This document shows, piece after piece, positions 9,002 to 19,470 of a DNA stretch of 64,000 nucleotides. The stretch is from the NCBI RefSeq assembly GCF_000242615.2, contig NZ_KI912268.1, positions 2,386,439-2,450,438 of the forward strand, read 5' to 3'. The position numbers and the translations under genes are program-made. Every line of letters starts with the position of its first letter. The stretch's first letter is position 1. The DNA comes from Holophaga foetida DSM 6591 (GTDB taxonomy: Bacteria > Acidobacteriota > Holophagae > Holophagales > Holophagaceae). The notes beneath the pieces are model-generated. The model saw nothing but the letters and a program-made list of their open reading frames with translations. It did not search any database and was not told where the DNA came from.

Positions 9002-9882
9002 CCGAGCCTCCGCATACGCCGAAGCACCAGGGTCGCCGCACAGCTCACAGCCCCGGTGGCGAGGAAGAGCAGCAGGGCGGCGCTCATGAGGGCGCCCTCC
9101 ATGCGGGGAATGGACATCATCTCGCCATAGGTGTTGGCCAAGAGGGCCGACAGGGGGTAGGCCGGACCGAAAAGGGAGGTGGGCAGCACGGCAACATTCC
9201 CCACCACCATCATCACCGCCAAGGTCTCCCCGAAGGCGCGTGCGAAGCCCATGACCACCGCCACCAGAAGGCCACCCCTGGCCTCCCGCAGCACCACGTG
9301 CCAAGCGGTCTCCCAGCGGGTGGCCCCCATGGCCAGGGCAGTCTCCCGCAGCCCCATCGGTACCGCCAGGAGCACGTCCAGGGCCACGGACAAGGTGAAG
9401 GGCGCGGCCATCAAAGCCAGCACGAGTCCTCCGGCCAACAGGCTGTAGCCCGTGGTCGGAACGCCGAGCAGGCGGCCGAGGGCGGCCACCCCAGGCACCA
9501 CGAACATTACCCCGAAGAGGCCGAAGACGACGGAGGGGACGCCCGCCGCCACGTCCAGGACCGGCTGAACGCGCTCCCGCAGGCGCCGCGAGGCGTGTTC
9601 CGACAGATAGAGAGCCGAGAGCAGGCACAGGGGAACACTCAGCCCCAGGGCCAGGACGGTCACAGCAAGGGAACCAGCCAGGAAGGTCCTCAGTCCGAAG
9701 CTGCCCTGGGCCGGGGCCCAGGCACTCCCTAGCAGGGTGGAGCGCTCCAGGCTGCCGAGCATGGGGCAGGCCCGCAGCAGCAGCGTGAGCCCCAAGACCA
9801 GGGCAAGGCCGAAAACCAGAAACAGAGCGCCCCGCGCAAGGACGGTCACCGCGGCATCACCCCAACGTCGATCGACTCGCAT
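8998..9882 (-). CDS. pstC: Phosphate-type ABC transporter permease PstC
   Basis: A 294-residue inner-membrane permease with about six transmembrane segments and the coupling loop PMGLRETALAMGATRWETAW. Start ATG 9882 (MRVDRRWGD) shares one base with the pstS stop (TGATG). An open extension further upstream lies inside pstS and has no membrane-protein character, so it is rejected. Confidence 0.88.
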   Translation of the reverse strand: MRVDRRWGDAAVTVLARGALFLVFGLALVLGLTLLLRACPMLGSLERSTLLGSAWAPAQGSFGLRTFLAGSLAVTVLALGLSVPLCLLSALYLSEHASRRLRERVQPVLDVAAGVPSVVFGLFGVMFVVPGVAALGRLLGVPTTGYSLLAGGLVLALMAAPFTLSVALDVLLAVPMGLRETALAMGATRWETAWHVVLREARGGLLVAVVMGFARAFGETLAVMMVVGNVAVLPTSLFGPAYPLSALLANTYGEMMSIPRMEGALMSAALLLFLATGAVSCAATLVLRRMRRLG

Positions 9883-10823
9883 CAGCGATCCAACAGAGCC
9901 AGGACCTGCCGTCGCTGGTCCTCCCTCACGGGGACGAAGCCGGCGGCATCCACCAGGGCCTGCCCTTCCGTGAAGATCCACCGCAGGAAGGCAGAGGTGG
10001 CGGGATTCGCCCGACCACGGGTGACCAGCAGGATGTCCCTGGCCGGCGGCGAGGGGTAGTGGCCCTCGCGAATAGCGGCCACCGCCTTTTCGCGACTGGA
10101 AACGTCCTCGGAAGGGTCCACCTTCCCGTTGCCATCGACATCCAGGGAGACCACCGCGAGCCCTTGGAGGGGAAGACCGGTACGGAGATCGAAAGCAAAG
10201 GCGAGATTGTTGTATCCCACTCCCCTGGGGTCCCTCCGGAGCGCGGCGGCGATCCCTGGATCGCCATAGACGCCGATCCCCTTCAAGTCCTCCTGCCTGG
10301 CACCGAGAAAGGCGGCCCAGGTTTCAGCGGCACCGCAGGCATCCGAACGGGTATAGGGCTGTCCCTTTCCCCTCAGGAAGAGGTCCTGGAGAACCTGCCG
10401 CCCGAACCCGGTCCGAAGGATGGCCTCCGCCGATGGGTTCCCGACGGATATCACCGCGAACACCGCGTCCCGGACCACCGGCATGGGATAGGCGCCCCGG
10501 TTGAGTTCCTCCCGCCGGAGATCCCGGCTCACCATGGCGATGTCCACCAGCCCGGAGAGGCAGTCGGTCATGCCCTTGCCGGCGCCCCCGGCACTCACCT
10601 CCACCCGGGTGCCAGGATGCTGTTGGTTGTAGACCTCGGCCCACTTGACCATGAGGGGGTACAGGGCCCAGGCCCCTGACACCCGGATGACTTCCGGACG
10701 GCGCCCACACCCGGGCAGCATCAGCGCCAGGACCAGCCCCACCCAGAGAAGCGGATGGAACCAGCCTCTGGCCTCAAGAAGAATCCCCAAGATCGAACCC
10801 CGCAGATCAGTTGAAGCAATCAT
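9882..10823 (-). CDS. pstS: Phosphate-type ABC transporter substrate-binding lipoprotein
   Basis: This protein captures the anion in the periplasm for PstCAB. A hydrophobic signal ends at the lipobox-like LPGC, predicting a lipid-anchored protein of about 275 mature residues. SGAWALYPL, SAGGAGKGMTD, VSRDLRREE, DACGAAETW and GVGYNNL are the ligand-loop signatures of a PstS subfamily. DVDGNGKVDPSE fits a calcium EF-hand-like loop. ATG 10823 (MIASTDL) is preferred to a TTG 21 bases earlier. This is the first gene of the pstSCAB-cysD-cysNC operon; no phoU is present. Phosphate is the family default, but the sulfate genes in the operon leave specificity open. Confidence 0.85.
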   Translation of the reverse strand: MIASTDLRGSILGILLEARGWFHPLLWVGLVLALMLPGCGRRPEVIRVSGAWALYPLMVKWAEVYNQQHPGTRVEVSAGGAGKGMTDCLSGLVDIAMVSRDLRREELNRGAYPMPVVRDAVFAVISVGNPSAEAILRTGFGRQVLQDLFLRGKGQPYTRSDACGAAETWAAFLGARQEDLKGIGVYGDPGIAAALRRDPRGVGYNNLAFAFDLRTGLPLQGLAVVSLDVDGNGKVDPSEDVSSREKAVAAIREGHYPSPPARDILLVTRGRANPATSAFLRWIFTEGQALVDAAGFVPVREDQRRQVLALLDR

Positions 10824-10877
10824 CCATTCGAACCCGCAACTCAAGCCTCGTCAAGCAGAGCCATTTTTTCGCCTCTC

Positions 10878-10902
10878 CGGAAAATCGGTGAACCTTTTTC
10901 CG
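10878..10902. repeat. Short inverted repeat upstream of pstS
   Basis: CGGAAAA (10878-10884) and TTTTCCG (10896-10902) are exact reverse complements about 55 bases upstream of the pstS start and 60 bases before the divergent microprotein gene. It may be an operator shared by the two divergent promoters. A PhoB box cannot be confirmed. Confidence 0.35.
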
Positions 10903-10963
10903 CCATGCAGCACATGGGCTCATACCCCTCAACTTCTACGCAGCATCACATGGAGGCAGCACC

Positions 10964-11089
10964 ATGGGACCTATTGCTGGAGCATCGCTTGTTCTCGGCC
11001 TGATGATCCTGATCTTCATGGGACCCGAATGGGTGATGGCGTTCACCCGGGAATTCCGGGACATCAGGAAGGCGGATCCCCCTCAGTGA
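10964..11089 (+). CDS. 41-residue TatA-like membrane microprotein
   Basis: ATG 10964 has a good ribosome-binding site (GGAGG, 7 bases upstream). The 41-residue product has one hydrophobic helix (LVLGLMILIF), then MGPEWV and a basic amphipathic stretch REFRDIRKAD. This follows the MttA/Hcf106 (TatA/B/E) plan: membrane helix, F-G-P hinge, amphipathic helix with a K/R-rich end. It is at or below the minimal size for TatA, so Tat function is only suggested. It is divergent from pstS, and its 3' end overlaps the convergent PBP gene by 26 bases. It could instead be an unrelated single-span regulator. Confidence 0.55.
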   Translation: MGPIAGASLVLGLMILIFMGPEWVMAFTREFRDIRKADPPQ

Positions 11090-13037
11090 GGGGAAGGCTA
11101 TCGGGGGCTGCCTCCGCCCGGATCGGTTCCCCTCCGTGCAGGGGACAGGACTCGACCGGTTCGGTACCAGCGATGTAGAACTCGTCCTGCTTCTGCGGGC
11201 ATTCCTGGCGGGCCGGGAGGCCTGTCGTGGGGTCAATGGCCAGGCTCACCACGGAGTCCGGTCTGGAGAAATCCCCTGCAGGCCGCGCGGCCACAGCCTT
11301 CTCCATGAAGCGTTCCCAGATCGGGGCAGCGATCGCCCCCCCCGTGAACCCCTTCCCTCCGGACGTGGGCTGATCGTACCCAACCCAGACACCCGTCACC
11401 AGGTTCGGCGTATAGCCCACGAACCAGGCGTCCACGTAGTTGTCGGTGGTTCCAGTCTTCCCGGCGCAGGCATGGGCCTTACTGAACGCACGAAGCCCCT
11501 TGGCGGTGCCAGTGCTGAGGACATCCTTCAGCATTTGCGTGGTGATGAAGGCGGCGGCAGGCGAAAGCACCTGGGTCGCAGCAGCCGGGCTCTCGGTCCA
11601 GGACTGGCGCCTGCGGTCATAGATCCGGAGGATGGTCCTCGCCTCGGCCCTCATCCCTCCGGTGGCCAGAGGGGTGTAGGCCTGGACAAGATCCTTGAGG
11701 GTCACCTCGTCCGTGCCCAGGGCCAGGGATAGGCCATTCTGCGAACGCAGAGAGAGGCCCATCCTGCCGGCAAAGTCCACGAAACCCGGGACACCGATGG
11801 ACTCCAGCACCTTCACCGTGATGATGTTGTCGGAGTGGACCAGGGCCTGCCGGAGGGAGAGCTCTCCGAAGTGTTCGTTGCCGTAGTTCAGGGGTTTCCA
11901 GATCCGGCCGTTCCCACGGTCGTAGGCCACAGGGGCATCGCTCCATATGCTGCCTGCGGTGATGCCCTTCTCCAGGGCAGCAGCGTAGATCAGGGGTTTG
12001 ATGGCCGAACCAGGCTGGCGCCTGGATGTGAAGGCGCGGTTGATGGCGTTCTGGACCCCATCGACGTCCCCCACCGCCGCGAGTACATCCCCGCTCGCCG
12101 GATCCATGCAGACCAGGGCGCCCTGGAGCTTGGGGGCAAGGCGCTTGACCCCGGCCCGGAGCACCTCCTCAGCCTTCTTCTGCAGGTCCAGGTCCAGGGC
12201 GGCAATCACCTCCATTCCCCCCCGTTCGACGGCATCAGGCCCCAGGCGCCCGATCAGCTGGTTCCGGATCTGGGCCAGGTAATGCGGGGCCTGCCCCAGG
12301 GGGCGCGTGCCTGCGCCATGGGTCTGGAGCGCCAGCCGTCGCTGAGGCGTGATGAGATGGAGATCCGCCATGCGCTTGAGGACGATCTCTCGCCGCAGGA
12401 CCACATCCGCCGGTTTACCGAAGGGGTTGTAGCGGCTGGGGTTCTTGGGGACACCCGCCAGGAGGATGCACTCGCCCTCGTTCAGCTCCTCGGGACTCTT
12501 GTCGAAGTAAAGGCGGGCGGCCTGGACAATCCCATAGGCACCGTTGCCAAAATAGATCTCGTTGAAATACATCTCCAGGATCTGCCGCTTGCTGTAGCGT
12601 TTCTCGAACTCCAGGGCCATGTCGGCCTCCTTGAGCTTCCGATCCAGGGTCCTGGCCGAGCTCAGGAACTTGTTCTTGATGAGCTGTTGGGTGATGGTAG
12701 AGCCCCCCTGGACCAGCTTTCCCTTGAGGACGTCCGTCACCACGGCCCGGGCGATGCTCCGGTAATCGACACCCCTGTGCTCGTAGAACCGGGCATCCTC
12801 CACAGCCAGCACGGCCTGCTGAAGGAAGGCAGGAACCCGATCGATGGAGACCCAGTAGCGCTTCTGGGGAGGGATCCGGCCCACGTAACGCCCCTTGCTG
12901 TCCAGAACCGTAATGGAACTGACACCGGTCGGCAGGTTCGGGTAGGCCCCAAGGGGCTCCTGGGCCCACATCGCCACCCCGGAACAAAGAGCGGCGAAGA
13001 ACCCCAATGCGGGCTTGCATCGGCGTATCAGAGTCAT
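11064..13037 (-). CDS. Penicillin-binding protein 1A (transglycosylase/transpeptidase)
   Basis: A class A PBP of 657 residues that polymerises and cross-links peptidoglycan in the periplasm. An N-terminal hydrophobic segment (residues about 9-25) precedes a GT51 domain with AVEDARFYEHRGVD (catalytic Glu), GGSTITQQLIKN and RKLKEADMALEFE. The transpeptidase domain has SxxK in PGSAIKPLIY (about residue 342), SDN and KTGTT. The C-terminus is short. It stands alone on the minus strand, with a divergent TonB-receptor gene upstream. Confidence 0.93.
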   Translation of the reverse strand: MTLIRRCKPALGFFAALCSGVAMWAQEPLGAYPNLPTGVSSITVLDSKGRYVGRIPPQKRYWVSIDRVPAFLQQAVLAVEDARFYEHRGVDYRSIARAVVTDVLKGKLVQGGSTITQQLIKNKFLSSARTLDRKLKEADMALEFEKRYSKRQILEMYFNEIYFGNGAYGIVQAARLYFDKSPEELNEGECILLAGVPKNPSRYNPFGKPADVVLRREIVLKRMADLHLITPQRRLALQTHGAGTRPLGQAPHYLAQIRNQLIGRLGPDAVERGGMEVIAALDLDLQKKAEEVLRAGVKRLAPKLQGALVCMDPASGDVLAAVGDVDGVQNAINRAFTSRRQPGSAIKPLIYAAALEKGITAGSIWSDAPVAYDRGNGRIWKPLNYGNEHFGELSLRQALVHSDNIITVKVLESIGVPGFVDFAGRMGLSLRSQNGLSLALGTDEVTLKDLVQAYTPLATGGMRAEARTILRIYDRRRQSWTESPAAATQVLSPAAAFITTQMLKDVLSTGTAKGLRAFSKAHACAGKTGTTDNYVDAWFVGYTPNLVTGVWVGYDQPTSGGKGFTGGAIAAPIWERFMEKAVAARPAGDFSRPDSVVSLAIDPTTGLPARQECPQKQDEFYIAGTEPVESCPLHGGEPIRAEAAPDSLPLTEGDPPS

Positions 13038-13177
13038 AGCATTCTGGTTCAGAGGAGCACCTCAACAAATATTGCATTACATTCATTTATGATACCCGCA
13101 CGAGAATTCCTGATGTTTTTCGGCGGCCGAAAGATGACAATGGGCCGACAAAGCCAACCCGTGACCGAGATCTGGAA
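13038..13177. promoter_or_regulatory. Divergent promoter region, PBP1A / TonB receptor
   Basis: The 140 bases between the divergent genes include an AT-rich stretch (about 13066-13090) suitable for promoters, followed by GC-rich sequence with the short hairpin CGGCGGCCG. I compared the 3' half with c-di-GMP riboswitch motifs and found no convincing match. Confidence 0.35.
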
Positions 13178-15166
13178 ATGCCGAGCTGGAACCCCCTCCT
13201 CACCGCTGCGATCGCTGCTTCGTTGTCCGCCCAGGACCCAGCTGCGGCGGATCTCAAGGATCTGCAGACGATTCTGGATCAGCCGGTCCAGACCGCCAGC
13301 AAGCGGGTGCAGCGCCTGAAGGAGGCCGCGGCGGACATGACGGTCCTCCGGGGCCATGATCTGGCGGATATGGGCTACCGCACCCTGGGGGACGCCCTCG
13401 GGGGGGTGCTGGGCTTCCGCACCAACGAAGACCGGAGCTACCAGGGCCTGGGGGTTCGGGGCCTCTACGTCCTGGGAGACCAGAACACCCGGGTCCTGAT
13501 CCTGCTGGATGGTCACGCCCTGAACAGCGCTGCGGAGGTGGGCAGCAGCAAGATCGGCTCGGACTTCGGCATTCCGCTGGCCCATGTGGAGCGGATCGAG
13601 ATCATTCGAGGGCCCGCTTCCAGCCTTTACGGGAACAACGCCTTCCTGGGCATGGTGAACGTGGTGACGAAGGCAGCCCCGCCGGAGCAGCTTGGCGGGG
13701 AGCTTGCCGCGACGGGGGATACCGGGTCCCTGGCCAGTGGGGATGCCATGCTGAACGGCACCCTCGGCCCGGTGGGCTGGAAGCTCCTCTACAGCAGCAT
13801 GCATCGCGGAGGCTCCAGGACCCGGTTCCCGGAACTGACTTCCCAGACCCTCCCGGCGGAGTTGGACAAGGAGGACCGCCAGAGCGCCTACCTGACCCTC
13901 CAGGGCCGCGAGTGGAGCCTGGCCGGCTACCTCATGGAGCGCACCCAGAGGGCCGCCAGTGCCCCCTTCCTGTCCACCATCGGCTCCCCGGTGAACCGGG
14001 ACAGGAACCGCCAGTCCTTCTTCGAGGGACGTTGCACCCCGACCCTGGGCCCCATCGAAACCCTGTTCCGCGTCTTCGGAGACCGGACGGAATACGGATG
14101 CGACCTGGCCTACGATGCCAGCCGCTACGATCTGCCCGGTTCCTACACGGAATCCGATCCGAACTGGAGCCTCGGGGGAGAGGCCCAGGCCCGGATCCAT
14201 GTGGGCGAGGCCCTGCTCTTCACCCTCGGATGGGAGGAGAGCCGCCAGCACTACGATGGCATCACAAACTTCAACGGAAGCACCATTGAGACCAAGGTTC
14301 GACACCGTGTCCAGAACACCTATCTCCAGGGGGAGTGGAGGGCGACAGAGAACCTGAGCTTCACCCTGGGCCTGCAGAAGGCCGCCTGGATCGTCAGCGA
14401 TGCCAGGACCCTCACCCAAGGAACCCCGGTTTCCTACCCCGCCCGCACCCTCCGCGGGAGCACCCCCCGCTTTGCGGCGGTCTGGTCACCGACCCCCCTG
14501 GATATTTGCAAGCTTCTCTATGGGGAGGGTTACCGGAATCCCACCATCTTCGAGGCCTACTACTCTGACGATGGCAGTTTCGTCGCCAACCCCTCCCTGG
14601 AGCCCGAGCGGATCCAGACCCTCTCAGGGATCTGGGTGCACGTGTGGGGAGGAGGGGTCCAGAGCCAGGTCTCACTCAACGACTCCCACTGGGAGCATCT
14701 GATCCAATCGGTACCCGTCGGAGCCGATTCCCAGCAGAGCCGGAACGCCCCCCAGGAACTCCATGGGACCTCACTCGAGACCGAACTCCAGGGACACTGG
14801 CCGGGGTGGAGCCTCTACGGGAGCCTGGGGGTCTACCGGTGGAAGCAGGGGGAGGATAACGTCCCCAACGCCGCACGGGTCCAGGGCAGCTTCCGCCTCA
14901 CCCGCCGCTGGAAGCACCTGAGCGCAAGTGGAGAGGTCCGGCATACAGGATCCAGGGAGAATCCACCCCTGGCCGCCCGCGTTCCGAGCGCAACGGTCTT
15001 CCGGGGCACCCTGGGATGGGAACAGGACCGCTGGTGGGTCCGGGGCACCCTGGAGGATGCCGGAGACGCCCAGCGGCAGGATCTGGTGACTGCCGACTAC
15101 ACCCCCATCACCCACATGGCCTCGGATGGCAGGACCTTCCGACTGAGCGCCGGTTTCCGGTTCTGA
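13178..15166 (+). CDS. TonB-dependent outer-membrane receptor
   Basis: A 662-residue protein with a short signal ending near SLSAQD, a plug domain (about residues 35-165: PVQTASKRVQRLKEA, TLGDALGGVLGF, VERIEIIRGPASSLYGNNAFLGMVNVVT) and a 22-strand-type barrel ending in the aromatic terminus RLSAGFRF. The ligand is unknown. It is followed by a YfiR-like protein and a hybrid histidine kinase in one operon. The plug type (ASKR.QRL, TLGDAL) belongs to receptors commonly found beside YfiR/DUF4154 proteins, so signalling rather than bulk import is plausible. Confidence 0.9.
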   Translation: MPSWNPLLTAAIAASLSAQDPAAADLKDLQTILDQPVQTASKRVQRLKEAAADMTVLRGHDLADMGYRTLGDALGGVLGFRTNEDRSYQGLGVRGLYVLGDQNTRVLILLDGHALNSAAEVGSSKIGSDFGIPLAHVERIEIIRGPASSLYGNNAFLGMVNVVTKAAPPEQLGGELAATGDTGSLASGDAMLNGTLGPVGWKLLYSSMHRGGSRTRFPELTSQTLPAELDKEDRQSAYLTLQGREWSLAGYLMERTQRAASAPFLSTIGSPVNRDRNRQSFFEGRCTPTLGPIETLFRVFGDRTEYGCDLAYDASRYDLPGSYTESDPNWSLGGEAQARIHVGEALLFTLGWEESRQHYDGITNFNGSTIETKVRHRVQNTYLQGEWRATENLSFTLGLQKAAWIVSDARTLTQGTPVSYPARTLRGSTPRFAAVWSPTPLDICKLLYGEGYRNPTIFEAYYSDDGSFVANPSLEPERIQTLSGIWVHVWGGGVQSQVSLNDSHWEHLIQSVPVGADSQQSRNAPQELHGTSLETELQGHWPGWSLYGSLGVYRWKQGEDNVPNAARVQGSFRLTRRWKHLSASGEVRHTGSRENPPLAARVPSATVFRGTLGWEQDRWWVRGTLEDAGDAQRQDLVTADYTPITHMASDGRTFRLSAGFRF

Positions 15167-15173
15167 GGTGGGC

Positions 15174-15698
15174 ATGGGCTTCTACGGACGCATTGCCGCT
15201 CTGGTGGTCCTCGGAGGAACGCTCGCTTATGCCCAGGCCCCCCTACCGGAGTACCAGGCCAAGATCGTCCTCCTTGAGAAACTGACCCGCTTCGTGGAGT
15301 GGCCTGGCCGAGACGCCCACTCAGCCTTCCATCTGACCGTCGTGGGGCGCACCCCCTTCGGGGACGGGCTGGAGGAGTACTTCGCCTCCCACCCCATCAA
15401 GAACCATCCCGTATCCATCCGGTATGTCTCGGGTCCCGACAGCATCGGCCACTGCGACCTTCTCTTCATCGCCGCCTCCGAGAAGGACCGCGCCGAGGCG
15501 ATCCTGGCCCTGGCCAAGGGCAGGCCCATCCTGACGGTGGCCGACTCCCCTGGCCTGTCCCAGCGGGGGGTCATGGTCAATATCGTCCGGGAGGGGGCCA
15601 GAATGACCTTCGAGGTGAACCTGGGCCCCGTCCGTGAATCCAATCTGAGGATGCACCCAGGATTCCTTCAACTCGCCAGGATCACCTCCCGAAACTAG
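15174..15698 (+). CDS. YfiR family (DUF4154) periplasmic protein
   Basis: A 174-residue exported protein with a signal sequence ending ...TLAYAQA. The family pattern is clear: KIVLLEKLTRFVEWPG, FHLTVVGRTPFGDGL, CDLLFIAAS, ILTVADSPG, GVMVNIVREG.MTFEVN and a C-terminal FLQLARI. YfiR proteins bind and inhibit the periplasmic sensor domain of a membrane partner (YfiN in Pseudomonas). Start ATG 15174 is chosen over a GTG at 15168 because GAGGTG is well spaced. It lies 7 bases after the TonB receptor and 18 bases before the CHASE8-like kinase, its likely partner. Confidence 0.82.
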   Translation: MGFYGRIAALVVLGGTLAYAQAPLPEYQAKIVLLEKLTRFVEWPGRDAHSAFHLTVVGRTPFGDGLEEYFASHPIKNHPVSIRYVSGPDSIGHCDLLFIAASEKDRAEAILALAKGRPILTVADSPGLSQRGVMVNIVREGARMTFEVNLGPVRESNLRMHPGFLQLARITSRN

Positions 15699-15716
15699 AT
15701 GTAGATCGGAACCCCC

Positions 15717-17672
<1,956 letters not shown>

Positions 17673-17687
17673 TGCTATCGAACCCGG

Positions 17688-18509
17688 GTGGGTGACCTCA
17701 AAATCACGGTTTTGCAGGATGGGGAGCTGCCCCTCGGAAAGGATCTGCTCAAGGGCCTGGACACCGCCGAAGCAGAAAAGCTGCTGGGAGGCCCAGGCCC
17801 CGTGGCCACCTCCGTCAACGCCTTCCTGGTGGATACAGGCAAACACCGCATTCTCGTGGATGCTGGTGGCACATCGGCCTGGGGCATCGGCTATCTGGCG
17901 GAGCGGCTACAGAAAGCTGGAGTCAACCCCGAGTCCATTGGCGCCGTGCTCATCACCCACCTCCACGGCGACCACGTCGGCGGACTCCTGACGCCCGAAG
18001 GCAAGCGGGCCTTCCCGAAGGCACAGGTCCGGCTCTCCCAGGCCGAGCACGACTTCTGGATGGACCCCGCCACGGAGGCCAGCCTGCCCGAAAGCCGGAA
18101 ACCCATGATGAAAGCCATCAAGGCCATGATCGCGACCTATCAGGCCGAGGGAGCCTATCACCCCTTCGCACCCGGAGAGGCGCCCTTTACCGGAGTGAAG
18201 GCCATCCCGACCCCCGGACATACCCCAGGGCACACGTCCTACGCCTTTGGGCACGGCAGGAACGCCTTCTGGGCCATCGGCGACATCATCCACTTCGGCA
18301 AGGTCCAGTTCGCCAAACCCGCTGTCACCGTCACCTTCGACACGGACAGCCCCAGAGCGGCCGCCACGCGTCTCGACCTATGGGAAAGGGCAGCGAAGGG
18401 GAAGGTCGTGATGGGAGGATCCCACCTCGCCTTTCCCGGGATGGGCCGCATCGAAAAGCGCTCCGAAGGCTTCGCCTGGGTGGAACTGGACGGGAAAACC
18501 CAGCACTGA
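17688..18509 (+). CDS. MBL-fold metallo-hydrolase
   Basis: A 273-residue metallo-beta-lactamase-fold enzyme with the zinc motif THLHGDHVGG (HxHxDH), a later TPGHTPGHTSY and AIGDIIHFG (metal-bridging Asp), and a terminal GSHLAFPGMG histidine. The AHL-lactonase/MBL superfamily is too broad to assign a substrate. The start is GTG 17688. It follows the kinase gene by 15 bases but resembles no signalling protein, so its link to the operon is uncertain. Confidence 0.8.
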   Translation: MGDLKITVLQDGELPLGKDLLKGLDTAEAEKLLGGPGPVATSVNAFLVDTGKHRILVDAGGTSAWGIGYLAERLQKAGVNPESIGAVLITHLHGDHVGGLLTPEGKRAFPKAQVRLSQAEHDFWMDPATEASLPESRKPMMKAIKAMIATYQAEGAYHPFAPGEAPFTGVKAIPTPGHTPGHTSYAFGHGRNAFWAIGDIIHFGKVQFAKPAVTVTFDTDSPRAAATRLDLWERAAKGKVVMGGSHLAFPGMGRIEKRSEGFAWVELDGKTQH

Positions 18510-18559
18510 CCGACCGGCATGACCAGCAGGTCCTGGAGCGGCTCAAAGGCCTGCAAGGC

Positions 18560-18862
18560 TCAGCCCTTCAGCTTCTCCTGGACGCTGGCCACCTTGTCCG
18601 CCATGCGCTGGACCTTGTCTGTGCGGGTCCCGAGCTGGATGCTGGTCTGGATGCGGGGCACTCCCATGGCGTGAAGCCGCTCGTGGCAGCCCTTGATGGC
18701 CTCCATGACAGCGTCCCACTCCCCCTCGATATTGGTGCCATTGGCGTGGAGTTCGAAGGTGAGCCCTGTGGTGGCCAAGTAGCGCTCGATCTCGGCAACA
18801 TAGGGCGAAGCCGAAAGACCCACCCCCAGGGCGATGACCGTGAAACCAGCGATGACGTGCAT
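18560..18862 (-). CDS. MTH1187/YqgV family thiamine-binding protein
   Basis: A 100-residue single-domain protein. GLSASPYVAEIERYLATTG, ELHANGTNIEGEWDAVMEAI and the C-terminal IQLGTRTDK follow the MTH1187 family (thiamine-binding, ferredoxin-like fold forming tetramers). Start ATG 18862 (MHVIAGF) gives the standard family length; the frame is open further upstream but without matching character. Cellular role unclear. Confidence 0.8.
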   Translation of the reverse strand: MHVIAGFTVIALGVGLSASPYVAEIERYLATTGLTFELHANGTNIEGEWDAVMEAIKGCHERLHAMGVPRIQTSIQLGTRTDKVQRMADKVASVQEKLKG

Positions 18863-18951
18863 GGCATGCCTCCCGGAACAGGATGGCACGGGCCCAAACG
18901 AAACTGCCGTCGCCCCTAGAGCCTTCGCACCCGGAAGCAGCAAAGTCGGTG

Positions 18952-19470
18952 TTAAATCCGCCCAGTGCATCTCATCCAGACGCACACCCCGGCAGCTCCC
19001 AGCAGGAGCCACCCAATGGGCGAACGGGTCGCCACACGGAGATCCTGTCCGGATGGGATGGCGCCGAACACCAGGTTGGCCAGCAGGTAGATCCCCAGGG
19101 CCTCGCCCCAGCCCATGGCGGGGCGCAGGGCGAGCCTCCACCGGAGCAGAAGAAATGCCAGGGGAAGCAGCACCAACGGCGCAGCTCCGATGAAGAAGGC
19201 GTTGTACCAGCGGAGGTGGGCGCAGCGGACCGAGCCCAGCACCAAGCCCTTCCCCTCCCGACGGGGGATCACCGTGAAGCCGATGGGCTGGCCATTGAGC
19301 AGCTTCCCGGTCAGCCAGTGGCAGAGCTCGTGGCAGAAGGTCCCGGGCAGGGCCAGGAGAGAGAAGAACCAGAGCCAGCGGCGGGCCTGGTTGAGCAGCC
19401 ACAGGCAAAGGGCCAGGGCTCCCAGGTAGAGAAGGGCACGCTGATCCAGGCCCGGAAGAAGGCTAGACAT
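18952..19470 (-). CDS. Membrane protein with M50-like HExxH metalloprotease motif
   Basis: A 172-residue protein with about four hydrophobic segments. TFCHELCHWLTG gives the zinc-binding HExxH within a membrane-associated helix, and NLVFGAIPSGQDL near the end resembles the second M50 motif (N..P..xxD). This suggests a small intramembrane site-2-type protease or DUF3267-like relative. The product begins MSSLLPGLDQ; ATG 19470 overlaps the stop of the upstream epimerase gene by 8 bases, supporting that start and translational coupling. Substrate unknown. Confidence 0.65.
   Translation of the reverse strand: MSSLLPGLDQRALLYLGALALCLWLLNQARRWLWFFSLLALPGTFCHELCHWLTGKLLNGQPIGFTVIPRREGKGLVLGSVRCAHLRWYNAFFIGAAPLVLLPLAFLLLRWRLALRPAMGWGEALGIYLLANLVFGAIPSGQDLRVATRSPIGWLLLGAAGVCVWMRCTGRI

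Noticed and set aside
9002..9628. N-terminal extension of pstA to 9628
   Set aside because: It lies inside pstC, is low complexity (Arg/Gly/Pro), and the ATGA junction at 9001 gives a normal PstA.
13090..13177. Possible c-di-GMP (GEMM) riboswitch upstream of the TonB receptor, suggested by GGCCGACAAAGCC
   Set aside because: The conserved GCAAA blocks, tetraloop and receptor do not line up, and only a short GC stem forms. The resemblance is limited to a few bases.
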